From positions 1 to 42,868 of the forward strand of contig CAMDJN010000006.1 of NCBI GenBank assembly GCA_945900795.1: DNA of 42,868 bases, given 5' to 3'. Within the stretch, counting starts at the first letter, position 1; each line of letters begins with the position of its first letter. The translations under genes and the position numbers were made by a program. This document shows positions 1 through 10,119 of the stretch, piece after piece. Origin of the DNA: Rickettsia typhi (GTDB lineage: Bacteria > Pseudomonadota > Alphaproteobacteria > Rickettsiales > UBA1997). The notes beneath the pieces are model-generated. The model was given only the letters and a program-made list of their open reading frames with translations. It searched no databases and had not been told where the DNA came from.

Positions 1-278
1 AAATTCTAGAGGTGGTTTTTAAGGGTAAATTTAGCAGGAAAAACTGTTGGAAATTATCCAGAGAATTACCTCTGAATTTGTTACATGTTTTTTAAAAAAA
101 GAACTCCTAATGAGTGGATTTTGTGTCCGACGCTAGGGGGTCACTTCACTTGGTATCACAAAGGTCAAACCAGCACTTCCTTTACTTGTAGGTATATGAC
201 TCTAATACAGGCTTCTAATTCACAATTTTAGGACGTTACCAAATAGTTTGCAGTTTTTCACTTTTAAATCGTTCCTCG

Positions 279-1175
279 ATGAAGCCAAAAATAGACATTC
301 TAATCATCACATATAACCATCAAGATTACATCTCACGAACAATTGAAAGTGTCTTGGTTCAGAAACATGATTTTACCTATAGAATCAACATTGCCGATGA
401 TTTCTCTACCGATAAAACGCGGGAGATACTTTTGGACTATAAAGAAAAATATCCGGAAGTGATTAATTTAATTTTTTCAGATAAAAATTATGGTGGTAAA
501 AGGAATTTTATTAACGGTTTGAAGTACTTAACTTGGGATTATATTTCCTGTCTTGATGGTGATGATTATTGGTGTAATGACTATAAGTTGCAGAAGCAGA
601 TTGCTTTTTTGGAAGAGAATAAAGATTTTGTGGCATGTGCTCACAACACCTTAGTTTCTTTTAGTAATGGTTTACAAAAAATTAAGTTTGAACCAAGGTC
701 TGACACCACTTATTCGATTCGTGATCTCTTGGATGGATCTATCAGTTTCAACAGTTCCTCGCTAGTTTTTCGAAATGTGTTTTGTGGAAAAATTCCAGTT
801 CTTCAGGAAAATGAAAAAGCTGAAGATTTGTTTTTTTTGATACTTCATGCACAGTTTGGAAAAATCAGATATCTTAATGAAGTGATGTCAGTTTATAATA
901 TTCACGGGTGTGGAGAATGGTCATCTATGGATGAAGAGGTTCAAATTAACAAAACGATTGAGATTCTAACCTATGCTAACGAAGTCTTAGAGCAAGAAGA
1001 TGACAAAAAATACGCTAAATATGGTATCAAAAAAATTCAAAAAAATTTATACAAAAAGATTATCAGAAACAAAGAAAGGGGCGCGTTACACAGGCTTCAC
1101 GATTATTTGTTTTTTAGGTATAACTGCTACCTGATTAAAATTTATGAATTCAGAAAATCTCGTGGCTGGAGCTAA
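279..1175 (+). CDS. Glycosyltransferase family 2
   Basis: N-terminal IDILIITYNHQDYISRTIESVL and FSTDKTREIL, then CLDGDDYW: GT2 GT-A fold motifs. Confidence 0.88.
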   Translation: MKPKIDILIITYNHQDYISRTIESVLVQKHDFTYRINIADDFSTDKTREILLDYKEKYPEVINLIFSDKNYGGKRNFINGLKYLTWDYISCLDGDDYWCNDYKLQKQIAFLEENKDFVACAHNTLVSFSNGLQKIKFEPRSDTTYSIRDLLDGSISFNSSSLVFRNVFCGKIPVLQENEKAEDLFFLILHAQFGKIRYLNEVMSVYNIHGCGEWSSMDEEVQINKTIEILTYANEVLEQEDDKKYAKYGIKKIQKNLYKKIIRNKERGALHRLHDYLFFRYNCYLIKIYEFRKSRGWS

Positions 1176-1875
1176 AAAAATTGCCGTAATGCAGCCCTAT
1201 TTCCTTCCATATATTGGCTATTTTCAGCTAATTAGTGCCGTTGATTCTTTTGTTATTTTTGACGATGTGAATTACATCAATCGTGGTTGGATTAATCGAA
1301 ATCGAATTCTTTTGGATGGCAAAGATCACATGATAACTTTGCCACTTTCTCAGGCTTCTCAGAACAAGCTAATTAACGAGATTAGTCTTGCACCGGACTC
1401 ACTTCTAGCGCGAAAGAAAATTTTAACTCAGATCAATCATGGCTACAAAAAGGCAGAATATTTCAGCGATTTTTATCCGATTCTTTCTAATATTATCTTG
1501 AATGAAGAAGCTGATTTGGTGAAGTATTTGGTAAATTCTTTAAGGCTTGTTTGTGATTATATCGGGATCAAATCCGAGTTTATTTTATCTTCGGAGATCA
1601 AAAAAAATAATCAGAGCAATGGACAAGAAAAAATCATTGAAATTTGTCATTCTCTAAGTGCGAATCGCTATCTTAATCTCATTGGTGGACTAGAGCTTTA
1701 TGACAAAAACGTCTTTTTAGACAATAGAATTGATCTTAAATTTATCTCAACAAACCCGATAGAATATCGGCAATTTTCTGAGAATTTTATTCCCCACCTT
1801 TCAATCATCGATTTGCTGATGTTTAACTCCAAACAAAGGGTAAAAGAATTTACCGAAAATTACACACTGGCATGA
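1144..1875 (+). CDS. WbqC-like family protein
   Basis: MQPYFLPYIGYFQLISAVDSFVIFDDVNYINRGWINRNRIL is the WbqC family signature; overlaps the upstream GT2 ORF end. Confidence 0.88.
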   Translation: MNSENLVAGAKKIAVMQPYFLPYIGYFQLISAVDSFVIFDDVNYINRGWINRNRILLDGKDHMITLPLSQASQNKLINEISLAPDSLLARKKILTQINHGYKKAEYFSDFYPILSNIILNEEADLVKYLVNSLRLVCDYIGIKSEFILSSEIKKNNQSNGQEKIIEICHSLSANRYLNLIGGLELYDKNVFLDNRIDLKFISTNPIEYRQFSENFIPHLSIIDLLMFNSKQRVKEFTENYTLA

Positions 1876-2987
1876 AAATTAATGTTACATCGGCTCTGCT
1901 TCCAAGCCTAGATTCTCTCATGCCAATGATGGAAGAAATATGGAATAGTGGCTTTGTTACCAACAATGGTCCGAAACATAATTTGCTAGAAAAATCTCTT
2001 AAAGAATATCTTGGAGTAGAAAATATTTCTCTCTTTGGCAATGGAACGTTAGCTTTGATGATTGCTATAAAAGCTTTGGATTTGAAGGGCGAAATCATCA
2101 CTACCCCATTCACTTTTCCCGCTACCCCTCATTCAATTAGCTGGTTTGGAATCAAGCCGGTCTTTTGTGATATTAATCCCGATACGATGTGTATTGATGT
2201 TGATAAAATCGAATCGCTAATCACGAAGGATACTTCGGCCATAATGCCCGTACATGTTTATGGCAATGTGTGTGATGTCGAAAAGATTGATCGTATAGCA
2301 AAAAAATATAATCTCAAAGTGATCTATGATGCAGCTCATGCGTTTGGGGCGGAAGTGGACGGAGTGCCGATAGGAAGGTTTGGCGATGCGTCAATGTTCA
2401 GCTTTCATGCTACGAAATTATTCAACACGATTGAGGGTGGCTGTTTGACTTTTAATGATCCGTTACTGAAGCAGAAATCTGATTTGTTAAAGAATTTTGG
2501 AATAAAAAATGAGGAAGAGATTGTTGATATCGGCATCAATTCCAAACTGAATGAGATCCAGTCTATGATTGGCTTGCTTAATCTTGAGCTGATATCAGAA
2601 GAAAGAAAAAAAAGGTCAAAAATCAAAAAAATTTATGACAAAAATTTATCAAATATTTCTGGAATTGTAATCAACCAACACTTGCCAGAAGTGCCTAGCT
2701 TACAATATTATCCAATAAAAATCAAAAAGGATCTTTTTGGAATCGACAGAAACCAGCTCCATGCTGAACTCAAAGAATTGGGCATTAATGCCCGAAAATA
2801 TTTTTATCCGCTTTTAAGTAATATTGATGCTTATAAGGATTTGCCATCTTCTAGTAAATCTCACCTACCAGTCTCAAACCGGGTTGTGACGGAGGTATTG
2901 TGTTTACCATTTCACGGTAAGATTGAAGCTTTTGAGGCGGAAGCCATTTGTGACAAGATCAGTTTATTGGCGAGATCCAAAATATAG
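1872..2987 (+). CDS. DegT/DnrJ/EryC1/StrS family PLP-dependent sugar aminotransferase
   Basis: GNGTLALMIAIKAL, TTPFTFPATPHSI, YDAAHAFGAEVDG, FSFHATKLFNTIEGG (Schiff-base Lys region). Confidence 0.9.
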   Translation: MKINVTSALLPSLDSLMPMMEEIWNSGFVTNNGPKHNLLEKSLKEYLGVENISLFGNGTLALMIAIKALDLKGEIITTPFTFPATPHSISWFGIKPVFCDINPDTMCIDVDKIESLITKDTSAIMPVHVYGNVCDVEKIDRIAKKYNLKVIYDAAHAFGAEVDGVPIGRFGDASMFSFHATKLFNTIEGGCLTFNDPLLKQKSDLLKNFGIKNEEEIVDIGINSKLNEIQSMIGLLNLELISEERKKRSKIKKIYDKNLSNISGIVINQHLPEVPSLQYYPIKIKKDLFGIDRNQLHAELKELGINARKYFYPLLSNIDAYKDLPSSSKSHLPVSNRVVTEVLCLPFHGKIEAFEAEAICDKISLLARSKI

Positions 2988-3040
2988 TTATTTAGCTCAT
3001 TTTCATTAGCCATTTTGCTCAGCAAGCTACGAATACCAAC

Positions 3041-4345
3041 ATGCCATATATTAATCTGCAAAATTTTTTGGTTCTGGTTGTAGTAGTCATGCTTTTTTGT
3101 ATAGTGTGTAAAAAAATTAGGAAAAAGAGGCGACGTCGTCTGAGACTAAAAATTGACGACTTCCATTGTGGGAGATTTCATTTTGAAGATAAGGTGCAAG
3201 ATGATCTGATCAGTAAGATCAAATATGCTTTAGCTAAAAACGATCAAGAGTCATTGTATCATTTTTTAAGACAGGTCGATGGAGCTTGTGATAAAAGAGA
3301 CCACAAGAAACGAGAGCTGCGCGGCGATGTGATTACGATTGGTTTTTTTTGTAACTACATGAATTCCGGTATTTTTAGAAATACCGTAGGTATTTATAAT
3401 GATTTTTTTGATAAAATAAAATGGGTAGGATGTCAAATATCGTCTGATTATGCGGTCATAGGCGTATCTTGTCCAGTTATTACTTTTTCAAGTGTTGAAA
3501 GTGCGATCGATTACGCGAATAGAAATTTTGACTTTGTTATCGATGCGGATTTCCTGTTAAGGCCTAAAAATTTTTATGAAGTCCTAAGAAAAACTTCCTG
3601 CTACACGTTGAACTACTACAATTTTTCCTGCTCTTCCTATAACAACAATCTCGATGCCTTCCTCGTTACCAGTGGCCTAGAAGTCTCCAAATATCAGCCA
3701 ACGGAAAAGGTGATAACCTTACCAGCTCAGGGTTCGTGGTTGTTGAAAGAGCAAGAAGAATTTTTTCCGGATTATATCTGTGATATCATGTTTATCGGAG
3801 ACCAGTTCAAGTATGGTCAGAATTTCTTGAAGCTTTATCGAAATTTTAGTGATGAGTTCAAGATTATTTTCCTTGGCCTAAAAGATGCGTGCTATTTTTC
3901 TAAGCACTTAAGAGAGGCGGGGTGGAATATGAAAAATATTAAATTCCACAAAAGGATCGACGAAGATAATGCTTTCCGATATTTCTTAACCAAGACCAAG
4001 GTTGTAGTCGATACTCCAGATTATTCCGGAGGTAGTTCAACCTTATATGCCCTTAGAAGTGGCGCCCCAGTTCTAACACTTAACGGACAATACCTATTGG
4101 ATGGAATGACGAGTTCCATGGTTAAAGAGATGGGTCTTGGTGAAATGAGTTTTGATAGTGTGGAAGAGATGAAGAATTTTATCAGGTCAAAAAGTGTACA
4201 AGAGATGAAGGGCTACAGTAAGTATGTTGCCAAAAAAACATCAGAATCACTCTACTTCCAACCAGGAAAATTTTTACCAATATTCTACGATGAATTGATG
4301 AAGGTCTTTGGGCGGGAGGGTGATTCAAAAAATGTTGAGCTATAG
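3041..4345 (+). CDS. Membrane-anchored GT41 (O-GlcNAc transferase/SPINDLY)-like glycosyltransferase lacking TPRs
   Basis: N-terminal hydrophobic anchor followed by KKIRKKRRRR; C-terminal VVDTPDYSGGSSTLYALRSGAPVLTLNGQYLLDGMTSSMVKEMGL resembles the GT41 UDP-binding segment. Confidence 0.6.
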   Translation: MPYINLQNFLVLVVVVMLFCIVCKKIRKKRRRRLRLKIDDFHCGRFHFEDKVQDDLISKIKYALAKNDQESLYHFLRQVDGACDKRDHKKRELRGDVITIGFFCNYMNSGIFRNTVGIYNDFFDKIKWVGCQISSDYAVIGVSCPVITFSSVESAIDYANRNFDFVIDADFLLRPKNFYEVLRKTSCYTLNYYNFSCSSYNNNLDAFLVTSGLEVSKYQPTEKVITLPAQGSWLLKEQEEFFPDYICDIMFIGDQFKYGQNFLKLYRNFSDEFKIIFLGLKDACYFSKHLREAGWNMKNIKFHKRIDEDNAFRYFLTKTKVVVDTPDYSGGSSTLYALRSGAPVLTLNGQYLLDGMTSSMVKEMGLGEMSFDSVEEMKNFIRSKSVQEMKGYSKYVAKKTSESLYFQPGKFLPIFYDELMKVFGREGDSKNVEL

Positions 4346-5900
4346 AAGTGAAGAAAATCAAGGCTTAATCACAAAAGTGACTGCAATTGGCTTCATTGCT
4401 TTGTTGCTGATTTACGTCATTTGCATAATTTCGCGACCAACAATTTCTCCAGAAATAGGACTAGCTTTTTTAACTGTAGATAGCATCAAAAGCGTTGGGC
4501 AGGCATTAGGTAAATTTCTAGAATTCCATGAAGTTTGGTATCGACCTTTAACATTTTATCTCACGAATTTTTTCGTTTTTCAGCTCATCGATATTCATGA
4601 CATACAGCTCATCAAAGTCATTTCCCTTTTTGTTATTTTTCTTAATGTCTTCATTACTACGGAGCTTGCGAAAAAAATATTCAATTCGACGGTCATTGAG
4701 CGCGTCATCATCTTTTCTCTCATCGTTACACATCCTCTGTACTACAGCGTAGCATTCGAAGGATCAGGCATAGTTGATCCGATTTTCACCATATTTATCA
4801 ATTTATTTCTGATTTGTTTTATCGCGTTGCTGGATGATTCTGGCAGTAAAATCAGCGTCGTATCAAGGTTTAGCGGTAAAGAAAAATGGTCATTAGTAGG
4901 GTTATGCTGTTTTTTTGTCATCTGCACTATCACCGCTCAAGAGCGTGGTTTGGCGATATTCCCCATGATGGGTTTGCTTTATTTGTTTTACAAAAAAGAT
5001 GAAATTTTAAGTAAAAAAATAAAGCTCGAAAGTTCCACAATCTCTGTGTTGGGTTTTAGCTTTGTGCTATTTTTGCTCTATATGTTCCTTGTTTACGACT
5101 CCAAAGGTCAGTGGACCGGAGAGCACTACCGCACTGCGTTTGAGCCGCAATATGTTCTGCCAAATCTTGTTAAATCAATTGAGTTACCTTTCAGATTATT
5201 TTTTCACAAAATGGGTAGAGCCTATGATGCTCACTATGATTTTTTATTTAATTTTTTTGCATCTCCCTTCATTGCGGCGTTGATCTTTTTTGTTTTTTGT
5301 GCATTTAAGAATGGTGATAAAAAAGAGCAAAATGGCATCATAATTTTGACCATATTTTTCCTCTGCTCCTTGCCGATTCCACTGTTATTTGGTGGGAACT
5401 CTTGGCACTTTTACACCGCATCTCTTTATCTCAGCATTTTGACGGGAAGGGCGTTTTATTTTCTTCTGCAATTACTGCGTGATAAATATCTCAAAGCAAT
5501 TTTTGTGGTGCTGCTTTTTATTTTATTATCCGTTTCAACCGTAAGGGGAATCAATCAAGAATTGCCAAAGGATAGTGATTTTATGAAGTTCATGCTGATG
5601 ATGGACGCGGCGCTAAAAGACAAGACTCTTCATGACGTGAATTTCGTTCCGGAAGTTGTCTATTACGATACCGGCGATTGGGGCTCTAACACTTGGCCGT
5701 TCGGTGGACAGGGTAACCTTTTTAAGTATGTTTATAATGATTCAAAAATTACTGAAATAGCTTTGTCTGGTGGAAAAGTTCTGGAATCGGAAAAGAATCT
5801 TTGCAAAAACTTCGTCGAAAAAAAAATATTATCTTTTGGATTTGATGCCAAGAATTTGTCATGGCACGCTATAAAAAATCAGGATTATTGTCGAACATAA
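4308..5900 (+). CDS. Polytopic membrane protein, possible GT-C-type glycosyltransferase or polymerase-like
   Basis: About 10 hydrophobic segments within the glycan cluster; the upstream gene overlaps; start may be ATG at 4332. Confidence 0.6.
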   Translation: MGGRVIQKMLSYRSEENQGLITKVTAIGFIALLLIYVICIISRPTISPEIGLAFLTVDSIKSVGQALGKFLEFHEVWYRPLTFYLTNFFVFQLIDIHDIQLIKVISLFVIFLNVFITTELAKKIFNSTVIERVIIFSLIVTHPLYYSVAFEGSGIVDPIFTIFINLFLICFIALLDDSGSKISVVSRFSGKEKWSLVGLCCFFVICTITAQERGLAIFPMMGLLYLFYKKDEILSKKIKLESSTISVLGFSFVLFLLYMFLVYDSKGQWTGEHYRTAFEPQYVLPNLVKSIELPFRLFFHKMGRAYDAHYDFLFNFFASPFIAALIFFVFCAFKNGDKKEQNGIIILTIFFLCSLPIPLLFGGNSWHFYTASLYLSILTGRAFYFLLQLLRDKYLKAIFVVLLFILLSVSTVRGINQELPKDSDFMKFMLMMDAALKDKTLHDVNFVPEVVYYDTGDWGSNTWPFGGQGNLFKYVYNDSKITEIALSGGKVLESEKNLCKNFVEKKILSFGFDAKNLSWHAIKNQDYCRT

Positions 5901-5914
5901 ATTAAATTCTATCA

Positions 5915-6870
5915 ATGTCTAAGCTAATCTCGGTCGTAGTTCCGGTTTATAATAACCAGGAGACTCTAGAGAAAACGTGCCAAGAAATAATCGAGGTGCA
6001 TGCTAAAAAATTTAGCCATCTCAATTAGAAATTCTGTTCGTGAATGATGGGTCGAAAGATGGGTCATGGGATGAGCTGCTGCGGCTTCAAACAATTTACG
6101 AAGATAAAATTTCCTTGCTAAACCTCTCGCGCAATTTTGGTCAGTTGGGAGCTTTATTTGCTGGCTTCAACAATGCAAAAGGTGATGTTGTCATATGCGT
6201 TTCTGCTGATTTGCAAGATCCCATTTCTCTAATTGAAGACATGGTTGCGTATTGGGAAGCGGGTACTGAAATCGTGGTGTGCTATCGCCAAAATAGAAGC
6301 GACGGTTTCTTTACTAAACTTTTTTCAAAATTTGCCTATTTCATTGCGAGAATTCCTTATCCGGAATTGCCAAAAGGCGGTTTTGATTATTGGTTGATGA
6401 GTAGAAGAGTTTGTGATTTAATGTGTTCATTCAAAGGGCGTCACAATTTCATCCAGGGCTATCTTCTCTCGGTTGGTTTTACCAAGACTTTTATCCCCTA
6501 TGTTCGTAAGCAAAGGCAGTTTGGAAAATCGGGCTATAGCTTAGCAAAAAAGATCAACATTATCGTCGATTTTTTTGTTGATTTGTCATCTTTGCCAATA
6601 AGATTTATGTCTTGCACCGGACTCATAATTGCGTTTGCGGGCTTTGTATATTCACTGTTCATCGTGTATGCATGGCTTTACAACAAAACCCCTTTTCCCG
6701 GATGGGCGCCACTAATGATTATGCTGATGATCGTGGGTGGCATGATCATGACTATGCTTGGTGTTTTGGGGGAATATATCTGGCGCATCTACGACAATTT
6801 AAAAGATTTTCCACTTTTCATTGTTGAAAAAAAACACGAAAAAACGGACGACAAGAATTTGCAGAAATAA
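5915..6870 (+). pseudogene. GtrB/DPM1-like glycosyltransferase family 2, interrupted by a 1-nt deletion near 6025
   Basis: ATG 5915 gives MSKLISVVVPVYNNQETLEKTCQEIIEVHAKKFSHLN then TAG at 6026-6028; the other frame resumes LEILFVNDGSKDGSWDELL. Two C-terminal TM segments are present. The track start at 6040 is an internal GTG (Val of FVNDGS). Confidence 0.8.
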
Positions 6871-6876
6871 AAAAGT

Positions 6877-7800
6877 ATGAAGTGGAAAAAATTAGGCAGA
6901 ATATTCGATACAGCTTTATTGCCCGAATGGGCGATTAGTCATGCACAAGTTCCAACTCCAATTGTTCTCAAAGACAGAGTAAGAGTTTTTTTCGCGGCAC
7001 GAAATAAAAACGGCAAAAGTTTTCCCATATACGCAGATTACGATCTAAACAATCTAACCAAAATGATTGGCTTTGAGCAAAAGCCGGTTCTTGATTTAGG
7101 TGATCCTGGAACATTTGACGATGAGGGCGTTATGCCAGCTTATGCAATGCATAATGGTGATAATATTTGGCTTTATTACAGCGGTTGGAATCAGAAAATC
7201 CGTACTCCATATCACAATTCTACCGGAATTGCTGTAAGTAAAAATGGCGCTGATTTTAAAAGGTTATATCTCGGACCAATTATGGATCGTACCAAAGAAG
7301 AACCTTATTTGGCGGTTACGCCATGCATTATTCAAGATGGTGAGTTATGGAAAATGTGGTATATTTCCGGATTAAAATGGGTTGAGATTGCTGGAAAATA
7401 TGAGCCGGTTTATACTATCAAATATGCTGAATCCATTGATGGCATTGACTGGAAGCGTTTTCCGGAATTGCCGATAAAACATCATTCGGAAGACGAAGTT
7501 TTTTCTCATCCTTCAGTTGTTAAAATAAGTAATCGCTACCACATGTGGCTTTGTTATCGCAAAATTTATGATTATCGCGATGGTACGAACAGCTATCAGA
7601 TTGGTTACGCTCACTCTGATGATGGAAAAAATTGGCTTAGAAATGATGAGTTAAGTGGTATAGAAAAATCTCAGGAAGGTTGGGACTCGAAAATGATTTG
7701 CTATCCTTACGTGATAAAAATTCATTCCGAATATTACATGTTCTACAACGGTAACTACTTCGGTAGTACTGGTTTTGGCCTATCAATTTTAGAAAAATAA
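6877..7800 (+). CDS. Glycosidase-like five-bladed beta-propeller protein (GH32/43/130-like fold)
   Basis: Repeated WLYYSGWN / WKMWYISGLKW / YHMWLCYRK / YYMFYNGN blade motifs. Confidence 0.6.
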   Translation: MKWKKLGRIFDTALLPEWAISHAQVPTPIVLKDRVRVFFAARNKNGKSFPIYADYDLNNLTKMIGFEQKPVLDLGDPGTFDDEGVMPAYAMHNGDNIWLYYSGWNQKIRTPYHNSTGIAVSKNGADFKRLYLGPIMDRTKEEPYLAVTPCIIQDGELWKMWYISGLKWVEIAGKYEPVYTIKYAESIDGIDWKRFPELPIKHHSEDEVFSHPSVVKISNRYHMWLCYRKIYDYRDGTNSYQIGYAHSDDGKNWLRNDELSGIEKSQEGWDSKMICYPYVIKIHSEYYMFYNGNYFGSTGFGLSILEK

Positions 7801-7802
7801 TC

Positions 7803-8549
7803 ATGACAAAGACAAAAAAATCTGACGAAGTTAGAACCCTTCCTAGCGAAAATTCTTCGATCACGAGTGACTTTCAAGATTTTAGAAAAAAACTCGGAGA
7901 TCTTTTTAAAAATAGCCCACTGTCGGAAGATGAGTTGATGTTCAATTTGGGGATGTACACTAGGAGTTCTGTGTTGGTGAAATTCCTTGTTGCCTCTGAC
8001 CTTTATCAGCGCGTGATGCATCTACCGGGAAATATCTATGAATTCGGAGTTTGGTGGGGGCAAAATCTGGTCTTGTTTGAAAATCTAAGAGCGATTTATG
8101 AGCCCTTTAACAAGCAGCGTTATATCATTGGTTTTGACACTTTTACCGGATATGAAGATTCTTGTTATAGCACTACCAAGAAGCACATTCAGTACTTAGA
8201 CGAACTACTAAAGATTCACGAAGGTAGTAATGTTCTTGGTCATATCAGGGGACAGCATTCTTTAATCGAGGGCGATGTTTGTGAAACCGCTCCTGAGCAT
8301 TTCAAGAAGAACAAGAATGAGGTAGTTGCTCTCGCTTATCTTGATATCGGAACTTACGACGCTACGAAGGCGATTCTGGAAGCTATTAAGCCAAATGTTG
8401 TGAAAGACAGCATCATTCTTCTCGATCAATTTACTTGGAAGGACATGTCAGGAGAGGCTGTGGCATTCAAAGAAGTTTTTCATGATGTGAGATATTCTCT
8501 CGAGAAATGCAAACTCTACCCCTCTAAAACAATCGTAACAATACTATAA
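7803..8549 (+). CDS. TylF/MycF-like sugar O-methyltransferase (SAM-dependent)
   Basis: GNIYEFGVWWGQNLVLF, IIGFDTFTGYED, VALAYLDIGTYDATKAILEAI. Confidence 0.75.
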   Translation: MTKTKKSDEVRTLPSENSSITSDFQDFRKKLGDLFKNSPLSEDELMFNLGMYTRSSVLVKFLVASDLYQRVMHLPGNIYEFGVWWGQNLVLFENLRAIYEPFNKQRYIIGFDTFTGYEDSCYSTTKKHIQYLDELLKIHEGSNVLGHIRGQHSLIEGDVCETAPEHFKKNKNEVVALAYLDIGTYDATKAILEAIKPNVVKDSIILLDQFTWKDMSGEAVAFKEVFHDVRYSLEKCKLYPSKTIVTIL

Positions 8550-8555
8550 AGCGGT

Positions 8556-9371
8556 ATGTCAACATTCAGGAAATTTTCAGCGGAAGAAAAAAAAACTTTC
8601 ACACAAGTCTTAAAAACAAAGGGTTGGTTCATAGCACCAAGTTTTATCGTTGATGAGACACTTTTAGTTAAAGCCAAAGAAGCCCTAAGAGTTTGTTCGG
8701 ACAATTGCCGCAACATACAAATCAAAAATAAAATTCCTGACAATAACGAAGGAACTACCCACCATCTTGTTGGACAAGATCCAATTTTTTTGGAAATCCT
8801 GAAAGGATTGGCGTACGAGTTTAATGATATTTTTGAAGAATTTTTTTCTGGAAAATATATTCTTAACGCTCTTGGTGGAAATTTTCTGGATCGCGGTGTT
8901 AAATCTTATGCTAGTGAGATTCATCGTGACGTTAGAACATTTTCCCTGGATTTAAATTTGATGATCAATACATTGGTAATGTTCGATGATTTTACCGAAG
9001 AAAATGGCGCAACTTATCTGCTTTCTAACTCCCAAACTCAAAGTGAAAAACCTTCAAAAGAGGAGTTTTATAAAAATGCCGAAAGGGCAACTGGTAAAAA
9101 GGGGAGTGTGATTTTCTGGCATTCAAATCTGTGGCATGCCGCTGGCGCGAATAGTACAAATCAGGAAAGAACTTCCGTCACTCCAATGTTTACTAAGCCA
9201 TTCATGAAACAACAATTTGACTATGTAAATGTTGTTGGGACCGACAATGTTGCCAATATGGATGATGAGCTTACGAAGCAAGTTTTGGGATATTATTCAC
9301 GGGTTCCAAGAACTCTTGATGACTGGTATCAGCCAAAAGAATCCAGATTTTATCATCCAAATCAAGAATAG
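8556..9371 (+). CDS. Phytanoyl-CoA dioxygenase (PhyH) family protein
   Basis: EIHRDVR...MFDDFTEENGATYLLSNSQ...GSVIFWHSNLWHAAGANST: Fe(II)/2OG dioxygenase HxD...H pattern. Confidence 0.8.
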   Translation: MSTFRKFSAEEKKTFTQVLKTKGWFIAPSFIVDETLLVKAKEALRVCSDNCRNIQIKNKIPDNNEGTTHHLVGQDPIFLEILKGLAYEFNDIFEEFFSGKYILNALGGNFLDRGVKSYASEIHRDVRTFSLDLNLMINTLVMFDDFTEENGATYLLSNSQTQSEKPSKEEFYKNAERATGKKGSVIFWHSNLWHAAGANSTNQERTSVTPMFTKPFMKQQFDYVNVVGTDNVANMDDELTKQVLGYYSRVPRTLDDWYQPKESRFYHPNQE

Positions 9372-9378
9372 CAGAAAC

Positions 9379-10110
9379 ATGACAAGACAGTTAAATAGCG
9401 AGTTTCATGATACTGAAAATAGGCTCTATGCCTATGATTTTGATTACATTCTACGTGACTACATGATCAAATCTTTTGAGCCTTTCTTTAAAGGTTTAGA
9501 AAATGCTTTGGAAATGGGTTGTTATAAGGGTGAGTTCACAAAAAAAATTCTGCCTTATTTTAAAAAAATTACGGTAATTGAAGGATCTTCTGAACTTGTT
9601 AAGGATGCAGCCCAGAATGTTAGGAATTCTGACAAGGTCGAATTCATCAACAAGATGTTTGAAGATTGGAATCCGGAAAAAAAATATGACGCGATCTTTC
9701 TACTCCATACTCTTGAGCACTTGGATCATCCGATTGAAATTCTCAAAAAAATTAAATCTGCTCTAAGCGATAAGGGTTGTTTGTTTTTGGTTGTTCCAAA
9801 TGCCAATGCCGCTTCTCGTCAAATTGCGGTGAATATGGGATTAATTTCTCACAATGCCGCAGTTACAGATGGCGAGCATAAGCACGGTCACAGAGCTACT
9901 TACAGCTTTGATACTCTAGAAAATGAGGTAAAAGAATCTGGTCTTTCCGTCACTTATCGCGGCGGGATATTCTTCAAGCCTTTTGCTAATTTTCAGTTTG
10001 ATCGCATCATTGCAGACAAAATAATCGATAAGGCATATCTGGATGGATGCTATAATCTGGGCTTCAAATATCCCGATCTAAGTGCCAGTATTTTTCTATT
10101 GTGTAAATAA
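9379..10110 (+). CDS. Class I SAM-dependent methyltransferase
   Basis: ALEMGCYKGEFTKKILPYFKKITVIEGS, YDAIFLLHTLEHLDHPIEILKKIKSAL; ATG 9379 is in frame with the listed ORF, whose 9229 start overlaps the upstream CDS. Confidence 0.88.
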   Translation: MTRQLNSEFHDTENRLYAYDFDYILRDYMIKSFEPFFKGLENALEMGCYKGEFTKKILPYFKKITVIEGSSELVKDAAQNVRNSDKVEFINKMFEDWNPEKKYDAIFLLHTLEHLDHPIEILKKIKSALSDKGCLFLVVPNANAASRQIAVNMGLISHNAAVTDGEHKHGHRATYSFDTLENEVKESGLSVTYRGGIFFKPFANFQFDRIIADKIIDKAYLDGCYNLGFKYPDLSASIFLLCK

Positions 10111-10119
10111 TTCATAAAT

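Noticed and set aside
6015-6040. Programmed frameshift in the GT2 gene at 6025
   Set aside because: No X-XXY-YYZ slippery heptamer or homopolymer (ctcaattagaa); a simple deletion or sequence error is more economical.
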